Part shown: one piece after another, positions 61,636 to 64,000 of the stretch
Position numbering within the stretch: the stretch's first letter is position 1
Layout of the letters: each line of letters opens with the position of its first letter
Origin: Eubacterium sp.
GTDB lineage: Bacteria; Bacillota; Clostridia; Lachnospirales; Lachnospiraceae
NCBI GenBank assembly: GCA_024681515.1
Contig: JAILAR010000097.1
Location: forward strand, 1-64,000
Reading direction: 5' to 3'
Length of the DNA: 64,000 nucleotides
The notes under the pieces: model-generated
The model's input: the letters and a program-made list of their open reading frames with translations, nothing else
Told to the model about the DNA's origin: nothing
Database searches by the model: none
Made by a program: the position numbers and the translations under genes

Positions 61636-62622
61636 ATGGACTTTCAGCATATCATCGGACATGAAGATATCATCCGGCATTTTAAAAGCAGTATCGAGCA
61701 AAACCGGGTAGGTCACGCATATATCATCTGCGGTGAAGATGAGAGCGGACGCAGTTCTCTGGCCTTTTCCTTTGCGAAGACACTGCAGTGTGAGAAGGGC
61801 GGGGCGGATCCATGCAACGAATGTCCCTCCTGCAAGAAAGCGGATTCCGGGAATCATCCGGATATCATTATGGTGCAGCACGAAAAGCCGAACCTGATCT
61901 CTGTGGATGAGGTCCGGGATCAGCTGGTGAACACCATGGATATCCGTCCCTACAGCGGAAAATACAAGATCTATATCATTAATGATGCGCAGCTGATGAA
62001 TCCCGCAGCACAGAATGCGATCCTGAAGACCATCGAGGAGCCGCCGGAGTACGGTATCGTGATCCTGATCACAAACTCACTGGAAAAACTTCTTCCGACG
62101 ATCATTTCCAGATGCATCTCCCTCAGTACGAAGCCGGTGAAGGAGCGTGACGTGGAAGAATATCTGAAGGAGCATTATAATCTGGATGATAAAACGGCGC
62201 GGTTCTGTACGGAGTATGCACAGGGCAATCTCGGCAAGGCAATCCTGCTGGCGACCAATGAAGACTACGAGGCATTGGTACGGTCCGTGATCCGACTGGA
62301 AAAACAGATCTATGATATGGATATGGAAGATATTGCAGATGCCATTGAATCCTGTGTGAATTACAAGATGAGCATCGGGGAGTACCTGGATCTTATGATG
62401 GTATGGTATCGTGATATCCTGATGCTGAAGGTGACGGGAAAACCCGACAAGATCATTTTCCGGGAGGAATACAGTACCATCCGGAATCAGGCGCAGTACC
62501 TGTCCTATAACGAGCTGGAGGACAAGGCGAAGGCCATCGAAAATGCAAAAAAGCGGATCGCCGCAAATGCCAGACTGGAGGACGTAATGCGTCTTCTGAT
62601 CCTGACTCTGAAAGAGTTATAA
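61636..62622 (+). CDS. holB: DNA polymerase III delta-prime subunit
   Basis: A 328-aa clamp-loader AAA+ subunit. The P-loop is degenerate (CGEDESGRSSLA), as expected for delta-prime, with a zinc knuckle CNECPSCKKADSGNHPD and the SRC motif in IISRCISLS. It opens clamps with tau/gamma and delta. The ORF starts at TTG 61615 without a ribosome site, whereas AAGGGGG lies five bases before ATG 61636 (MDFQHIIGH), so I chose that start. Confidence 0.93.
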   Translation: MDFQHIIGHEDIIRHFKSSIEQNRVGHAYIICGEDESGRSSLAFSFAKTLQCEKGGADPCNECPSCKKADSGNHPDIIMVQHEKPNLISVDEVRDQLVNTMDIRPYSGKYKIYIINDAQLMNPAAQNAILKTIEEPPEYGIVILITNSLEKLLPTIISRCISLSTKPVKERDVEEYLKEHYNLDDKTARFCTEYAQGNLGKAILLATNEDYEALVRSVIRLEKQIYDMDMEDIADAIESCVNYKMSIGEYLDLMMVWYRDILMLKVTGKPDKIIFREEYSTIRNQAQYLSYNELEDKAKAIENAKKRIAANARLEDVMRLLILTLKEL

Positions 62623-62645
62623 AGAAAATAGGAGTAATATTTGAT

Positions 62646-64000
62646 ATGAAGGAAGTGATCGGCGTCCGGTTCAGGACGAATGGACGAATCTATTATTTTG
62701 ACCCGAAGGACAAGGAAGTCCCTCTCGGTACGAAGGTAGTGGTAGAGACTACCAAAGGCATCGAGCTGGGGTGGGTCGTTCTGGGACGCCACGAAGTAGA
62801 TGAATCGAGGGTACAGAACCTGCGGCCGATCCAGCGGCTGGCAACGGAGCAGGATCTGGCCAGGTATGAGGCAAATAAGGAAAAGGCAGACAAGGCCTTT
62901 GAGGTATGTGTTCAGAAGATCAGAGAACGTGATCTGAAAATGAAGCTGATCTCCACGGAGTGTTCATTTGATAACAACAAGATCATGTTTTATTTTACTG
63001 CGGACGGCAGAGTGGATTTCCGGGAACTGGTCAAGGATCTGGCTTCCGTGTTCCGCACACGCATCGAGCTTCGGCAGGTAGGTGTTCGGGACGAGGCAAA
63101 GATCCGCGGCGGGATCGGCATGTGCGGAAGAGAGCTCTGCTGCCATTCTTATCTGGCGGACTTTATTCCGGTGTCCATAAAAATGGCGAAAGAACAGAGC
63201 CTGTCGCTGAACCCGACAAAGATCTCCGGTGTTTGCGGGAGACTGATGTGCTGCCTGAAGCACGAGCAGGATACCTACGAGTATCTGAATTCCAAACTTC
63301 CGAATGTCGGTGACCGCGTAACGGCGTATGACGGGGTGACCGGTGAAGTGGCATCTCTGAATGTGCTCCGCCAGAAGGTAAAGATCTATGTAACGGATGA
63401 AGAAGGCAATAAAGAACTGGTGGAATATCGCGTAGAGGAACTGGTATCCGGCCCCCGTGGAAGAAAGTTCGATACGGATCTTTCTTTACTGGATCCGGAG
63501 CTGTCTCAGCTGGAAGATGGCGATGAGGAAGGAGAAGCCGGTGAAATGACGGCTTCGGAGGGCGGTCAGCGCAGGCGTGAGGCCCAAAAGGGCGGACGGA
63601 ATTCCCGCGGCCGTGGCGGCAGAGATGCGGGCGGTGATAACCAGGGCAGAAATCAGGAGAATAAGTTTGATCGAAATCAGGACAAAAAGTCGTCAAGATC
63701 AGATAGATCGGACAGAAATGAAGAATCCCGGGATCGGAAAGACCGTCCTCAGAAGGATCGCCAGGACCGGAGACAGGATCGGGAAGGAGCCGGAAAGGAT
63801 CGTCCGGAAGGCGAAAAGAGAAGCCATGGCCGTCAGGAGGGCGGAAACGCTGAGGGCGAAAAGTGGGATCGAAGAAATAATCGGGATCAAAACCGAGGAA
63901 AAAGGCAGGGTCAGCAGACGAAAGCTGACGGGACGCAGGGCGGAAACCAGGGTGAAAACCAAAACGGAAACCAAAGCGGAAATAAGGGACAAAGGTTTCA
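62646..64000 (+). CDS. ricT: RicT/YaaT PSP1-domain protein (3' partial)
   Basis: Not in the ORF track because no stop occurs before the window ends; at least 451 aa. The PSP1 domain covers about residues 1-260 with the four-plus-four cysteine region GMCGRELCCHSY and GVCGRLMCCLKHE, which in Bacillus RicT binds Fe-S clusters with RicA and RicF and helps Y-complex/RNase Y function. From about residue 275 to the edge is a long Arg/Asp/Gly/Asn/Gln-rich disordered tail, far longer than in Bacillus. GGAG lies about 11 bases before ATG 62646. Confidence 0.9.
   Translation, partial: MKEVIGVRFRTNGRIYYFDPKDKEVPLGTKVVVETTKGIELGWVVLGRHEVDESRVQNLRPIQRLATEQDLARYEANKEKADKAFEVCVQKIRERDLKMKLISTECSFDNNKIMFYFTADGRVDFRELVKDLASVFRTRIELRQVGVRDEAKIRGGIGMCGRELCCHSYLADFIPVSIKMAKEQSLSLNPTKISGVCGRLMCCLKHEQDTYEYLNSKLPNVGDRVTAYDGVTGEVASLNVLRQKVKIYVTDEEGNKELVEYRVEELVSGPRGRKFDTDLSLLDPELSQLEDGDEEGEAGEMTASEGGQRRREAQKGGRNSRGRGGRDAGGDNQGRNQENKFDRNQDKKSSRSDRSDRNEESRDRKDRPQKDRQDRRQDREGAGKDRPEGEKRSHGRQEGGNAEGEKWDRRNNRDQNRGKRQGQQTKADGTQGGNQGENQNGNQSGNKGQRF

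Overview
The window is the replication-origin region of a Clostridia chromosome, most likely a Lachnospiraceae member. Three things point there: the order rpmH-rnpA-yidD-yidC-jag divergent from dnaA-dnaN-(S4 protein)-recF-gyrB-gyrA; family-typical proteins (DUF3881-like, DUF4446, DUF6273, choline-binding-repeat protein); and strong AAGGAGG-type Shine-Dalgarno sites with TTGACA/TATAAT promoters. No rRNA, phage, transposase or CRISPR array is visible.

Layout. 1-675: AT-rich segment with three perfect parS sites. 676-6440 (+): parA, parB, DUF4446 protein, serS, DUF3881-like protein, tRNA-Arg and one unknown protein. 6509-9575 (-): jag/khpB, yidC, yidD, rnpA, rpmH. 9576-11774: bipartite oriC flanking dnaA, with DnaA boxes on both sides and a DnaA-trio plus AT-rich unwinding element just before dnaN. 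11775-19092 (+): dnaN, S4 protein, recF, gyrB, gyrA, small membrane protein. 19241-22066: two-subunit class I fumarate hydratase, a membrane protein, and upp on the minus strand. 22168-30718: MoxR ATPase, DUF58, transglutaminase, two zinc-ribbon membrane proteins with tandem-repeat tails, DUF3137 protein and LemA, which look like one envelope-associated cluster. 30990-45387: an accessory stretch with an HD-GYP protein, DHH phosphoesterase, GH43 enzyme, choline-binding-repeat protein, EAL protein, a GGDEF remnant, macro-domain protein, VWA protein, SDR, acyltransferase and a GltS-like carrier. 45388-50466: DUF6273 protein, two decaying genes, a tRNA-Ser/Asn/Cys operon and two unknown membrane proteins. 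50579-58899: lipoprotein, LTA-synthase-like enzyme with a Gly/Arg-rich N-terminus, an NPYA-repeat membrane protein, an Orn/Lys/Arg decarboxylase-like enzyme and an MBL-fold hydrolase. 59138-64000: ispE, GntR regulator, tmk, holB and ricT (cut by the window edge).

The most unusual signals are not genes. (1) A short leader element, a GC-rich mini-hairpin followed by a GCGAAGTRTGGAAT core, usually directly abutting the Shine-Dalgarno, recurs across the accessory half; its 13-base core is tandemly amplified seven times at 49237-49327. (2) The tRNA operon has two 109-nt spacers of equal length whose differences preserve both hairpins, including two compensatory base-pair swaps. (3) The parAB-serS block is inverted relative to the usual Firmicutes order, placing parAB and serS head-on to the leftward replication fork. 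(4) Several low-complexity tails (zinc-ribbon, DUF3137, LTA-synthase-like and RicT proteins) are unusually long.

All calls come from reading the sequence and the supplied ORFs; no database search was run.
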